A stretch of 64,000 bases of DNA from Thiocapsa imhoffii (GTDB taxonomy: Bacteria > Pseudomonadota > Gammaproteobacteria > Chromatiales > Chromatiaceae): the NCBI RefSeq assembly GCF_016583985.1, contig NZ_NRSD01000010.1, positions 62,001 through 126,000 on the forward strand. The letters run 5' to 3'. Shown here piece by piece: positions 18,947 through 28,006 of the stretch. The translations under genes and the position numbers were made by a program. The number at the start of each line of letters is the position of its first letter. Within the stretch, counting starts at the first letter, position 1. A model generated the notes under the pieces. It was not told where the DNA came from and did not search any database. It saw only the letters and a list, made by a program, of their open reading frames with translations.

Positions 18947-20920
18947 CTATTCTTTTGTATTCAAAAATAATAAATATTTCTCAAGTACACTGTGAATTTT
19001 CTTCTGTTTCTCCGAACTTAGTAAATTATCAACATTAGCATTGTAATCAAATGCCCAGTTTCCCATTGATTCTGGTGCATTTAGTCCATGCTCTTCAAGA
19101 GCTAGAATTGTACTAGCCAAACAATATTCGTCATCGCATATTCCATCTGGCCCTTTTTCTGGCAAGACACCATTTACATCAAAGACATACAACGCTCCAG
19201 CTAGAGCTGTTTTTCTTGCCTCATAATCTTCATTATGAACTGCGATACGGAGCAAGAATGCTAAAGCTCCAAATATCCCGTCATCATCACCACCATCGGA
19301 TATGCTATGAAAACCCGTTTCATTAGGTGAATAAATTCCATGTTCAGAAAAAAGCTGAATCACACTTTGCCCAAGATCGAGGTTCCGATAAAAAACCTCA
19401 AGCATTGCCCGAAAAACAAAAGATGCAAGCATTGTCATCATGCTTAACGAATCACTCGTCTTAGATGCAGTCCGTTGGTCTAAATTGGCGCCGTAGGGTG
19501 GAATTTTTTCAATGTCTGTTTCGAGGACATCAAGGCTATCCTGACCAAGCAAGTCAAAGAGTTTATCGCTCAAAATGTCGAGTATATCGCGAGGTTTTTG
19601 CTTATTTAAAGACCATGGCTCTTTTTTTGCTGTTAATACCTCTTGATTTTCCTCAAGTTCTTTCTGATTTTCACTCTTGTTCAAGCCATCTACCAAATCA
19701 TTGACGCCCTCCGGGTTTATAAGCCTTTGACATCGGTCTTTAAGTGACTCTGAAACGCATAATAGATAGTTGATGCTCCCTATCCGTTGCTTAAGTAACT
19801 CTGGCAGATCACTATCTTGTAACCATGCAAAGGAATCTTTAACTCGACCCTTCTCTTCATCATTGCTAAACTCAAAAAATTGAGAAAGCCTACCGAACTC
19901 GCCAGGTCGTAGATCAGAATTTGCAGGAAATATGATGCGTCTTTTGACCACCTCTTGATAAGTCATGGAGTCATTTTCAGTTGAAATATGGCTCTGCTCA
20001 TCTAAAAGAAATCCACACTCTTTTTCAAGAAATTCAGCAATTCTATCTACCAATATTTCAAGTAGCTGATACCATTCCTCGCCAGTGTTAGTTTGAATCA
20101 CTAATACAGACGATGGAATACTTGCGCGTAAGTCAGCCACACCAAGCGAGCTAAAGCAATTATTCAAAAATTTTTCAGCCTCTTTTGCCGAAGAACGGAC
20201 ACTTCCAGGGCATGCAGGGACGGCAACAATCGAGGTGATATATTTGCAAATATCTTCCCCAGGCTCATACTTATAATTTAATGCAATCTGGTCGACTGCA
20301 TCCCATTTAAGTAACAATGAGAGCCATGTTGGAAGACTTCCATGCAGCATTTGCTCTGCGTCTTCGCTTCCTGCATCAATAACTCGACTTTTCTGGTCGA
20401 TAAAGCCAATTCTTGCGTCACTAGTTTTGTAAGTTGTACGAAGAGCAAACGGGATCTTTATCGTATTCTCAAATACTTTGTAGTCGTCACGTTTTATGCC
20501 CTCAATTTCATTGTGAAGCCTTATTCGCAAACTCGGGTATTCGCGTTGTGTGACGGGTGTCAGTATGATTGAGGAAACACAGTCGACTTGCCCCCAAGAA
20601 CTAATAGGTATTCCTATCAATGATTCCGCACATTTAGACCATTCATTTCCAAGAAGCAAAATTGGTAGCCACAAATCTCTTAGGCTAGTGTCAGCACGAC
20701 TGACAAGTTGCCCATATTCGCTCGCTAGTAGACTTTCAACGGAGAATATAAATTTTCGCAAGGGCTCTAGAGCCTGAGCTAGAGTCCCTTTTTCGAGTGA
20801 TTCCAAAGCATGAAGTAATTTCATGAGTGAATCATCACTCAGCGTTGGCCTCGGTAAAGTCTTTGTTAAAACAGCTGCTGCGCTATTGTAATGTGCCGGA
20901 AGTCCCTTTAGCTGCCTCAT
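18947..20920 (-). CDS. Unknown protein coupled to dynamin-like GTPase, YkvA-like C-terminus
   Basis: About 657 residues from the ATG at 20920 (MRQLKGLPAHYNSAAAVL). That ATG shares a base with the TAA of the dynamin gene (TAATG), with GAGAGGTG upstream; a longer start at 20950 would overlap it by 31 bases. The first part is helical; the middle has a Rossmann-like stretch (SSIILTPVTQREYPSL, ITSIVAVPACPGS, PSSVLVIQTNTGEEW). The C-terminal 150 residues (LRIAVHNEDYEARKTALAGALYVFD, NGVLPEKGPDGICDDEYCLASTILAL) resemble the DUF1232/YkvA pattern of a helix, a VFD/DPIDLIP-like loop and DD. AT-rich. No signal peptide. The coupling argues that the two proteins act together at the membrane. Confidence 0.6.
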   Translation of the reverse strand: MRQLKGLPAHYNSAAAVLTKTLPRPTLSDDSLMKLLHALESLEKGTLAQALEPLRKFIFSVESLLASEYGQLVSRADTSLRDLWLPILLLGNEWSKCAESLIGIPISSWGQVDCVSSIILTPVTQREYPSLRIRLHNEIEGIKRDDYKVFENTIKIPFALRTTYKTSDARIGFIDQKSRVIDAGSEDAEQMLHGSLPTWLSLLLKWDAVDQIALNYKYEPGEDICKYITSIVAVPACPGSVRSSAKEAEKFLNNCFSSLGVADLRASIPSSVLVIQTNTGEEWYQLLEILVDRIAEFLEKECGFLLDEQSHISTENDSMTYQEVVKRRIIFPANSDLRPGEFGRLSQFFEFSNDEEKGRVKDSFAWLQDSDLPELLKQRIGSINYLLCVSESLKDRCQRLINPEGVNDLVDGLNKSENQKELEENQEVLTAKKEPWSLNKQKPRDILDILSDKLFDLLGQDSLDVLETDIEKIPPYGANLDQRTASKTSDSLSMMTMLASFVFRAMLEVFYRNLDLGQSVIQLFSEHGIYSPNETGFHSISDGGDDDGIFGALAFLLRIAVHNEDYEARKTALAGALYVFDVNGVLPEKGPDGICDDEYCLASTILALEEHGLNAPESMGNWAFDYNANVDNLLSSEKQKKIHSVLEKYLLFLNTKE

Positions 20921-22965
20921 TATCGGACACCTCTCGCTAGAGCGCTGCACTCTTTCTCAATTATTCTTACCTGTGTGCCTATATCAGAAAATAGCCGATC
21001 TATTTCTTCTGACATGTCATCCCCGGATCGAATAAGTGGATCGATTGCTTCTGCTAAAGTATCTCGAATTTGATCTTCGAAATCTTTTTGTCTTGTCAGG
21101 ATGTCTGGGATAATCCGATCATGAATGTCGCTGCGACGATTTTGCTTGCGTGCTTTTTCTTTTACTTCTATTGCAGTTTTCTCTCTTGCGCGCTTCATAT
21201 TCCCCCAACTCACTGCTATCAAAGTTAACGCGCCGGCAGCAAAAACAAGAACCTGTATAAAGATGACAGCCCCAGCGAGTTTTTCCCCTACAAACGGAAT
21301 ACCATTTAATGTACCTATCATTGGTGGAAGAACAAAAATAGCTCCAAGTATCATCAAGCCGAGCGGAAGATTTGCAGTAAATAAGGTTTTCATTCCATCA
21401 AAAAGTGCTGAGCTCATATTTTTTGCCCAATCAGTTACTCCTTGAGGAGCAACGAACGGATTCTGCATCTTTGGCTTGCTTAAGTCATCAACAAGATCAT
21501 GACATATCTCTTTAATTTTTACTTGTAGCCGCTTGCTTTTTGCCTTTGTAAGTAGCCCATCATTATCAAGATATCGCGAGATCGTGCGTATCACACCGCG
21601 ATCAAGTGTTCGGCTGAGTCGTTCTGGCAAGCTGTCTTTAATAATATTCTCCGCATCAGCTTTGATATCTTTCGAAATCTCATTCAGTTGTTGACTTAAG
21701 TTCCCATTGACAGATATGGTTCCAACACGATCCTCTACTTTTTGGGCTATGCGATCAAGAATGCGTTCATATTCCCGATTTATTTCGTCTCTTAATTTTT
21801 CGAACGCCTCATCAAGATCTTCTTCGTAGGCAGCTCTAGGCCTAGATGCCTCAAGCTCCGCTCTTAAGGCTGCATTAAGACCAACGTATGTGGAACATAA
21901 GCTCCTGCAGCTATCGATGACATTCCTCTTACGGTGTATATCAAGGTCTGATTGCTCATTGCGTATTGATCGTAGGATACTAACCTTATTAGCCACATAG
22001 TTTGTAAGACTACTCCTAACGCTATCGATATTCCATTCTTCAGTAAAAAATTCTTTTGGCGAGTTGGGTGATTCAGAAACGCTAATTTTATCTCGATAGT
22101 TCTTTGCTGAAACGAATATAACTCTCCCGTCCTCGACTGCATCAGACATGGCCGGAAAATATCGTATCAAATTAGACTTAGCCGCTTCGCGCGCATCCTC
22201 TTCTGAATTAATGCCTTTGTAAGCTTCCGATTGATGCCAGAGATCCCAAAACGTAACGACAGGAATTATCGGTCTTGTGCAATGCTTAAGAAAAGGGTTT
22301 ACTGTATCTGCAACTCGCTTATTAATCGCATCCGATTTTACTGAAACAATCAGCAGCATGAATTCTTTAATCCAGCTTTGAAGTGCATGCTCATCTTTCC
22401 AATAAGGACCACCGAGACCGGGAGTGTCAAGCAACTCAATATTTTTTTCTGCCATCGATTGAAAAACTCCCGGATTGAGCTCGGAGGTATTGAGCCTAAT
22501 GCTGAAATGATGCACATTCTGGAGTGTCCCGCTCTTTTTACCAGAAACCTTGCTTCGGTATTCCTCGGGTGATATACGTATTTCAATACCATCGTGTTTA
22601 ATTTCTCGAAATTCATGACCCTGGCGATCATTTTTAAACCCAACAAGCGTACACATTGCTGTTACAATGCTTTCTCCAGTAGGTAACAGCTCTTTGTGTG
22701 TTTGAGGGAACAACATCGCATTTAATAGACTGGATTTGCCGTGAGAATAGTGGCCAACTACTCCGACATAGATTGGGCTTGTAATTGCACGATCGCAGTC
22801 TTCCGCTGCACGTTGGACATCCTGCTTGAAATCTTCGAATTGTTCTTCGAATTTGTCGAGGCGGCCACTTTCGGCAAATACTTTGAGGTTATCTTTAACA
22901 CTTGCCTGACGTGTTTCTTCAATAATGTTACTGATGGCATCATTGAGTCTATCGTATTCTTTCAT
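20920..22965 (-). CDS. Bacterial dynamin-like GTPase
   Basis: 681 residues. G1 is GHYSHGKSSLL (71-81), switch region PTGESIVTAMCT (95-106), G3 DTPGLGG (180-186), with a possible G4 at TFWD. Long helical stalk regions follow, then two membrane-spanning segments around residues 530-590 (LPLGLMILGAIFVLPPMIG; AVIFIQVLVFAAGALTLIAV), and an amphipathic helical tail. This is the layout of membrane-remodelling bacterial dynamins. Known relatives act in membrane fusion, vesicle release (LeoABC) or phage resistance. It starts at ATG 22965 with a weak GGAGTA upstream and is coupled by TAATG to the next gene. AT-rich, next to a ruined restriction system, so probably part of an acquired defence island. 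Confidence 0.88.
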   Translation of the reverse strand: MKEYDRLNDAISNIIEETRQASVKDNLKVFAESGRLDKFEEQFEDFKQDVQRAAEDCDRAITSPIYVGVVGHYSHGKSSLLNAMLFPQTHKELLPTGESIVTAMCTLVGFKNDRQGHEFREIKHDGIEIRISPEEYRSKVSGKKSGTLQNVHHFSIRLNTSELNPGVFQSMAEKNIELLDTPGLGGPYWKDEHALQSWIKEFMLLIVSVKSDAINKRVADTVNPFLKHCTRPIIPVVTFWDLWHQSEAYKGINSEEDAREAAKSNLIRYFPAMSDAVEDGRVIFVSAKNYRDKISVSESPNSPKEFFTEEWNIDSVRSSLTNYVANKVSILRSIRNEQSDLDIHRKRNVIDSCRSLCSTYVGLNAALRAELEASRPRAAYEEDLDEAFEKLRDEINREYERILDRIAQKVEDRVGTISVNGNLSQQLNEISKDIKADAENIIKDSLPERLSRTLDRGVIRTISRYLDNDGLLTKAKSKRLQVKIKEICHDLVDDLSKPKMQNPFVAPQGVTDWAKNMSSALFDGMKTLFTANLPLGLMILGAIFVLPPMIGTLNGIPFVGEKLAGAVIFIQVLVFAAGALTLIAVSWGNMKRAREKTAIEVKEKARKQNRRSDIHDRIIPDILTRQKDFEDQIRDTLAEAIDPLIRSGDDMSEEIDRLFSDIGTQVRIIEKECSALARGVR

Positions 22966-23301
22966 ATCTTACTCCATTAACATCAACATACAGATGACAT
23001 AACAATCGCTGCTTGAGTTATTTTCGAAATCTTCTAGTACGTGACCTGCATCACCCAATTCAGATAGAACAGCTCGCAAATGATTGGCATTACCCATTCA
23101 AAATAGCTGACGCAGGTTTTATCGAAAAATTTTTTCTTTTTCCTGACAACCGCTTACTTACATTCATTATAGAATAGATCTGCAGTTCTGGTACCGACAT
23201 CAGCACATCAGCGTTGGCAATCTCGACCCTAGACGTCATGGCAGCTCTGTATTGTCGCATTTGGCCCTGACATCATTTCTGCCTGGTAATCGATCGGTTA
23301 G
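22966..23301. other. Gap without a gene
   Basis: About 335 bases between two leftward gene groups. No frame has recognisable character. It probably holds the promoter of the dynamin operon near 22970-23150, where the sequence is AT-rich (TTTTTTCTTTTTCC). No repeat seen. Confidence 0.4.
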
Positions 23302-24904
23302 TTATACCGACGGCAAACCCAACTCTTTTAGATAGGCGTTGTGCTGCGCCGCCATGTCGTCAATATACTGGTCGATCTTGGCCACTCGTACCTTCACGGC
23401 GGCGAGGTCAATGTCCTCTTCCTGTGCTTCGGTGCTGACTTAGTGGGAGATGTTCAGGTTGTAGTCGTTCTTCTCGATCTCCGCCATCGTAACGCGGCAT
23501 AGCATAGCAGCTCTCTTCTGTTCAGAATTGGTAGGTCTCGACGATCTTGTCGATGTGCTCGAGCTTGAGGACTCTCTGCCGCTTCCGTTTCTCAAAATGC
23601 TTGGCGGCGTTGATGAAGCGCACGTCATCGGGTTTTTTGTATTTCTTCAGCACCAGGATGCAAACCGGAATACCGATCGAGAAGAAGAGATTGGACGGAA
23701 GGCCGATGACGGTGTCGATGTGGCCGTCTTTGAGCAGTTTGGTGCGTATGCGGCTCTCGACGCAGCTACGGAAGAGCACGCCGTGGGGCAGATGGCCATG
23801 GTGCCTTCGCCGCTGAGTTAGAGGAACTCGTGCAGTAGAAAGGCGGAGTTGGCGGCGGACTTGGGCGCGAGTCCATGGTTCTTGAAGCGGAAGTCCTCGC
23901 CCAGTCCCTCGCTCGGCTCCCACCAATAGCTGAAGGGCGGATTGGCCACGACGGCGACGCATTTGAGCTTCTTGGCCGGGTTCATCTCGTTGAGTCGTGG
24001 CCCAGTCGTTGGTGAGGGTGTCGCCGTGGTAGATCTCGAACTCGCTGTCCTTCAATCCGTGCAGCAGCATGTTCATGCGCGCGAGGTTGTAGGTGGTGAT
24101 GCTCTTTTCTTGACCGTCGAACATGCCAATGCCGCGCAGCCCGATCTGTTGGCGCACGTTCAGCAGCAGTGAGGCCGAACCGCAGGCGAAATCCAGCACG
24201 CAGCGCAGTCGTGTCTTCTGCCCGGTGACCGGTTCTTGGCTGTCGAGCGTGACAATGCGGGAGAGAATGGTCGAGAGGGTTTGCGGGGTGTAGAACTCCA
24301 CGTTCTTCTTGCCCGCGCCTGCGGCAAATTGTCCGATCAGGTATTTGTAGGTGTTACCAAGCATGTCCCTGGCGGTGGAGAATTGCGCGATGCCCTCGGC
24401 AATCTTGGCGATGATGATGCAGAGCGTTTTGTTGCGCTCGGCGGGTGTGGGTCCGTGCTTTTCGAAGCTGAGGTTGATCTCGGAAAAAAGACTCTGGCAG
24501 CTGCTGGCGAAGGATTCGTTCTCGATGTACTGAAAGCCGCATTCCAGGGTTTGCCGCAGCTCGGCGTCCTGGGTGCGTGCGCGCTCGTAGATGCTGCTCC
24601 AGAGATAATCGGGGTGGATGACGTCATGAACCTTGCAGCGTATCTGTTTCTCCAATTCCGGCACATCGGCGACGTTGTCAGCGTACCAGACGGACAGCGG
24701 TGCGCGGCAGTCTTCGCTGGACACTGTGAGGTAGTTCGGCCCGAGCTCCTTTTGCACGGCGGCCTCGTAGTTGTCGGAGAGGTCGCGCAGGAACAGGAAC
24801 GACAGCATGTAGTCGAGGGGGTCTTCGGCGTTCATTGCGCCGTGCAGGTCGTCGTCGATGCTCCAGAGGGTTTTGCCGAGTTGGTTGAGCTGTTCTTGGG
24901 TCAT
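23302..24904 (-). pseudogene. hsdM: Type I restriction methyltransferase HsdM, multiply broken
   Basis: Begins MTQEQLNQLGKTLWSIDDDLHGAM, an N6-adenine methylase of type I systems. AdoMet motif DFACGSASLLLNV is present (usual GSGS is GSAS). After GDTLTNDWATTQ the frame shifts; the catalytic NPPF and following SYWW lie in another frame (near 23940) and that frame also meets a stop (near 23820). The original frame resumes at SRIRTKLLKDGHIDTVIGLPSNLF. A stop follows ETYQF at 23522, yet the normal C-terminus (MAEIEKNDYNLNIS...LKELGLPSV) continues in a third frame with another stop, to the TAA at 23302. ATGA overlap with hsdS. Inactive. Confidence 0.9.
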
Positions 24905-25551
24905 GCGGTAACCGCCTCCGGGCTGGGGAAGGGCTGCTGCATCAGCCCTTTTTCATGGGGCTTGGGGGCGGCAAGCTTGTCCGCCTGAACGGCGATCAGC
25001 GCGTCGAGGGAGGAGAGGCAGGCGGCGATCTTTTGTTGTTCGTCTTCATATGTGGGAAGCGGAAAAGTACCAGAAAGGAACTTGGCGTTCTTAATTTTGA
25101 TTGTATTCTTAGCACCTTTCTGTATCAGTGGTTCAAGATAAAGCTGAGTGTTTTCTGGTGATTCAAATAATGCATCGAGCATCGTTCAAAGCCCGATAGT
25201 TTCTGGTGAGAAAACGCCATACAGTGGCGAAACGATTACAAGGAAAGCAAGTTTTCTTTGCTTTAAAACCGCGAAAGAAAATTCGCCCTTAGGGCTTTTT
25301 TTGTATATAACATCATCTGGCAAAACCTGGTTGTAGTGATCGGTCGAAGATGCCGAAATTTTTCGGCCTAGATATTCTATTTGATTCACGAGACCTTTAT
25401 CTACGGATACGGAAAATACTGTTTCTGCGCCATCGCTTTTCTTGTAATGCTGTGATAGCATATCTGAGAGTTGACGCAGCTCCCACTCCCCCGCCTCCCG
25501 AAATTCATGAAACCGCAACCTCGGCACCAATCCTCTCGTCGGCTCGTTCAT
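24901..25551 (-). pseudogene. hsdS: Type I specificity subunit HsdS, truncated and interrupted
   Basis: Starts MNEPTRGLVPRLRFHEF, the usual HsdS opening, and has one target-recognition half (GEWELRQLSDML, YLGRKISASSTDHYNQVLPDDVIY, SFAVLKQRKLAFLVIVSPLYGVF). An in-frame stop follows GL at 25186. The remaining frame gives NTIKIKNAKFLSGTFPLPTYEDEQQKIAACLSSLDALI, the conserved helical end of an HsdS half. Full HsdS proteins have two recognition domains (about 400 residues); only one half remains here. It overlaps the genes on both sides by four bases, the original operon arrangement. Confidence 0.85.
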
Positions 25552-26195
25552 TGAGAGCGCTCCTTGAGATCATCGACGGTGTAAGGCGGCTGTTCATCTT
25601 CCATACCGCGCAACGCCTGATGCAGACTCATATCGCTAAATTCAGCGGCTATCCATTCGTTATCGACGCTGTTTGGATCATTCACAGTAGCATTCATCTC
25701 GTGTAGATGATCAACGAAATGATAAACCTCAACTTGCTTGTCTGGTGGTCGTGCCTGAAATTTCTCGATCAGTTGTGCCTGATTCATCGTCACGATGAGG
25801 GTTTTTAGCTCGATCTGCGCCAGCGGCAGGATCACGTCGTAGCGATGGTGGCTGTTGTCGGTGTTGATGCGCAGTTGGTAGATGAACTCGAAGTCGTTCT
25901 TGCACCAGTCCTTGAGGTTGACCAGCATGAAATGCAGCGGGGTTCCGTCCTCGCGCTGGAGGTAGCCGTATTCGCGCAAGCGCTTGGCGGCCTGAAAGAC
26001 ATTGGCGCTGATGATCTCATCGCGCAGGCGGGCGAACTCGGAATCGGTGAGCGGAACGCGATTGAGGGCTTTGAACTTCTGGCGGAAGTTCTGCTCGAGC
26101 GTGGTCTTGTCGCGGATGTCGGGGCGATCGGTGTATTTCAGCGCCAGGAGCTTGTCGATCAGTTTTTGCTCGATCTCGGCTTCTTTCAGAGTCAT
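25548..26195 (-). CDS. HsdR N-terminal fragment fused in frame to an antitoxin-like tail
   Basis: 215 residues in two parts. Residues 1-132 (LKEAEIEQKLIDKLLALKYT, DIRDKTTLEQNFRQKFKALN, HFMLVNLKDWCKNDFEFIYQ, HHRYDVILPLAQIELKTL) match the start of type I HsdR. The DVILPLAQIELKTL region is the start of the endonuclease domain but the GVPVV-type strand is shortened. From VTMNQAQLIEKFQARPPDKQVEVYHF onwards the sequence is that of small antitoxins of the DUF2281-like type, with the typical end (AAEFSDMSLHQALRGMEDE, YTVDDLKERS). The join keeps the frame open. Probably a deletion between hsdR and a nearby toxin-antitoxin locus; the matching toxin gene is not seen. It may still make an antitoxin-like protein. 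Confidence 0.75.
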   Translation of the reverse strand: MTLKEAEIEQKLIDKLLALKYTDRPDIRDKTTLEQNFRQKFKALNRVPLTDSEFARLRDEIISANVFQAAKRLREYGYLQREDGTPLHFMLVNLKDWCKNDFEFIYQLRINTDNSHHRYDVILPLAQIELKTLIVTMNQAQLIEKFQARPPDKQVEVYHFVDHLHEMNATVNDPNSVDNEWIAAEFSDMSLHQALRGMEDEQPPYTVDDLKERSQ

Positions 26196-26799
26196 CCGTG
26201 GTGTCGTCCCTGCGTCTTGTCACTGAGGGATCGGCGTCCGCGATGGGAGTCGATCCCGCTGCGTCATACTGCGCGACATAGGCGATCGGTTGTTCATGTC
26301 AGGTCGCGTCGGTCTGCCGGGTACCGGTGGCCTGCCAGGCGCTACGCCCGGTGCTACTGATTAGGCGACACGCGCGCCACCTGCGCTCCAAGCCATGTTG
26401 ACCGCGTCACGCTCAACAACCCGATCCTGCGGGCTTGGTCATCGCCATCCTGTTCACGATGCCTCTGAGCATAGCACCAGCGTCATGCTCCGACGCCGAC
26501 CCCACACCAACCCGCTTGACCTCGGTCAAGAGTTCGTCCGGATCAGTACGTGTGACCCTGTTGAACCCATGCCCTGCCGCAGTCGTGTCCTCCGATCGGG
26601 TCGGGCGACCGACCCCAAGATCCAGTGTTGTGCCGGGCCTCTTGGCACGGGCTGTGCTTTTCAGGAAAAGACCAAGTATTTTACTGAGTATTTCCCACGT
26701 GGTGTTTGTAGGATTCGTTGAAAGGGGTGGTTGCAGGCTTCAGTTCCAATTCGTCAGTTGCTCTGACTCCTTCAACCAATGACCGAATGAGGCGTTCCC

Positions 26800-26904
26800 A
26801 TGAGCGATGAAGTCTTGCAGAAACGGAACCGTTGGGCCTTCTGGACCGCCGTGGCCATCTGTCTGGTGCCACTCGTGCCCTACGCCATCCTCGGTGGGTC
26901 CTGA
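26800..26904 (+). CDS. 34-residue single-span membrane peptide, copy 1
   Basis: Reads MSDEVLQKRNRWAFWTAVAI then CLVPLVPYAILGGS and stops at TGA 26902-26904. GAATGAGG lies upstream of the ATG. It has a charged cytoplasmic-type start (DE, KR) and one hydrophobic span with paired prolines. An identical peptide is encoded at 37295-37399; the few DNA differences are silent, so selection is acting on the protein. A strong terminator follows at once, so this is a monocistronic small gene. Similar one-span peptides often serve as subunits of respiratory or photosynthetic membrane complexes, but I do not recognise the family. Confidence 0.75.
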   Translation: MSDEVLQKRNRWAFWTAVAICLVPLVPYAILGGS

Positions 26905-26941
26905 TCGCTCAGACGTGCGCCGCTGAGCGCACACGCACCAC

Positions 26942-26974
26942 CACACGGGGCTGACTGGCCCCGTGTGTCGTTTT
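26942..26974 (+). terminator. Rho-independent terminator after the small membrane peptide gene
   Basis: The perfect stem ACACGGGG/CCCCGTGT with loop CTGACTGG is followed by GTCGTTTT. The same structure follows copy 2 at 37437-37471. A second, smaller hairpin (GTGCG...CGCAC) lies just upstream. Confidence 0.9.
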
Positions 26975-27144
26975 AGGGATCACCGTCCCCCCACTACCCT
27001 TCCCTTCACTTCTCCCCCGTCTGTTCGGATCGCCCCCCTCTTTCGTCTTCCTTTTTTCGTCCACGCACGTCCACAGGCTCACTCTGTGAGCCAGTGCGGT
27101 CGGTATGCTCTGGAATCCTCGACCAGGACACATGGAGATGCCTG

Positions 27145-27891
27145 ATGAACGACCGTGATGCCTCGACCCCGACGGACGTGACCCTGGAGATATTGCGACA
27201 GTGGTATGGCGATCAGACCCTCGCGGTGTTGTGCGACTGGTTGGAGTGGGAGCGCCCCGCGCCCTTACGATCGCTGGTCTGGGCAAGCCCGAATGACGCC
27301 GTGCAGGGGCGCTTGGCCTTGGCCGGTGAACCGGCGCTGACCCCGGATGAGCGGGCATTGCGGGTGGCGGTCGCGGAACGGCTGTTGGCGACGCTGCCGG
27401 AGCGTCGTGATACGTGGGCGGACGCGGGTGAAGCGGCGGAACTCGACCCTGAACCGGATGCGCTGACCCTGTGGCCGCGCCGGCTGTTCGAGATTGATTG
27501 GGCCGAGCCGGGCAGTCTGTTCATCGACACCGAGACCTACTACGTGACCCATCTGCCGGGATTCGAGGTCGTGGGCGTGGCGGTGGTGGCGGATGCGGTG
27601 GATCGCTTGGGCTGCCGGACCTTGGCGCTCGGCTGGTTTCCAGCATCCTGGCCCGTTGGGGTCGGCGTGCGTCAGGTGGTGCTGGAGTGGTGGGGTCGGC
27701 TGGCGGGGCGTGGTGCGACGCGCTGGCAGCGACTCCTCGAGGCCGGGGAGATCGAGGCTAAGACGGTACGGGCCTGGGCACAGTCGGTGTGGGGGCGGTC
27801 GGTGCCGGTGGCGGAGGTGGTCGGAGTTGGGACCGCGTTGAGTGGAGCGGCTTGCAAGCCGGGCAGCGGGTGCGCTGACGGTCCCCGGTGA
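27145..27891 (+). CDS. Hypothetical protein, GC-rich, no known domain
   Basis: 248 residues; ATG at 27145 with GGAGATG upstream. Starts MNDRDASTPTDVTLEILRQW. The sequence is Trp- and Glu-rich with soluble character (WYGDQTLAVLCDWLEWERPAP, RLFEIDWAEPGSLFIDTETY, TRWQRLLEAGEIEAKTVRAW). No signal peptide, membrane segment or catalytic motif recognised. Codon use is that of the GC-rich host, so it is likely native. It stands alone between the small-peptide repeat and the transporter. Function unknown. Confidence 0.6.
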   Translation: MNDRDASTPTDVTLEILRQWYGDQTLAVLCDWLEWERPAPLRSLVWASPNDAVQGRLALAGEPALTPDERALRVAVAERLLATLPERRDTWADAGEAAELDPEPDALTLWPRRLFEIDWAEPGSLFIDTETYYVTHLPGFEVVGVAVVADAVDRLGCRTLALGWFPASWPVGVGVRQVVLEWWGRLAGRGATRWQRLLEAGEIEAKTVRAWAQSVWGRSVPVAEVVGVGTALSGAACKPGSGCADGPR

Positions 27892-28006
27892 CAGTCCCCG
27901 CGGTGGTTGATAGGCTGGCTGGCCCCATCGACTGGGATGTGGACACCAGCCAGCGCACGCTGTTCGTGGGGCAATGAGCATTCGCCCAGCGAGGTGATGA
28001 GGCCGC

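Larger units (their letters stand above)
26435..27045. repeat. Long dispersed repeat with a small gene, copy 1
   Basis: About 600 bases similar to 36935-37540. Shared blocks include ATCCTGTTCACxATGCCT, CTTGACCTCxGTCAAG, AACCATGCCCTGCCGC-like sequence, ATTTTACTGAGTATTTCCCA, the 34-codon gene, its hairpin terminator and CCCCGTCTGTTCGGATCG. The blocks outside the gene are diverged, while the gene and 100 bases before it are nearly identical. A shorter, weaker match (GCACTCTGAGTCACGCCCCG...GCTTAACCGCCGTCAAG) lies at about 30550-30625. Confidence 0.8.
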
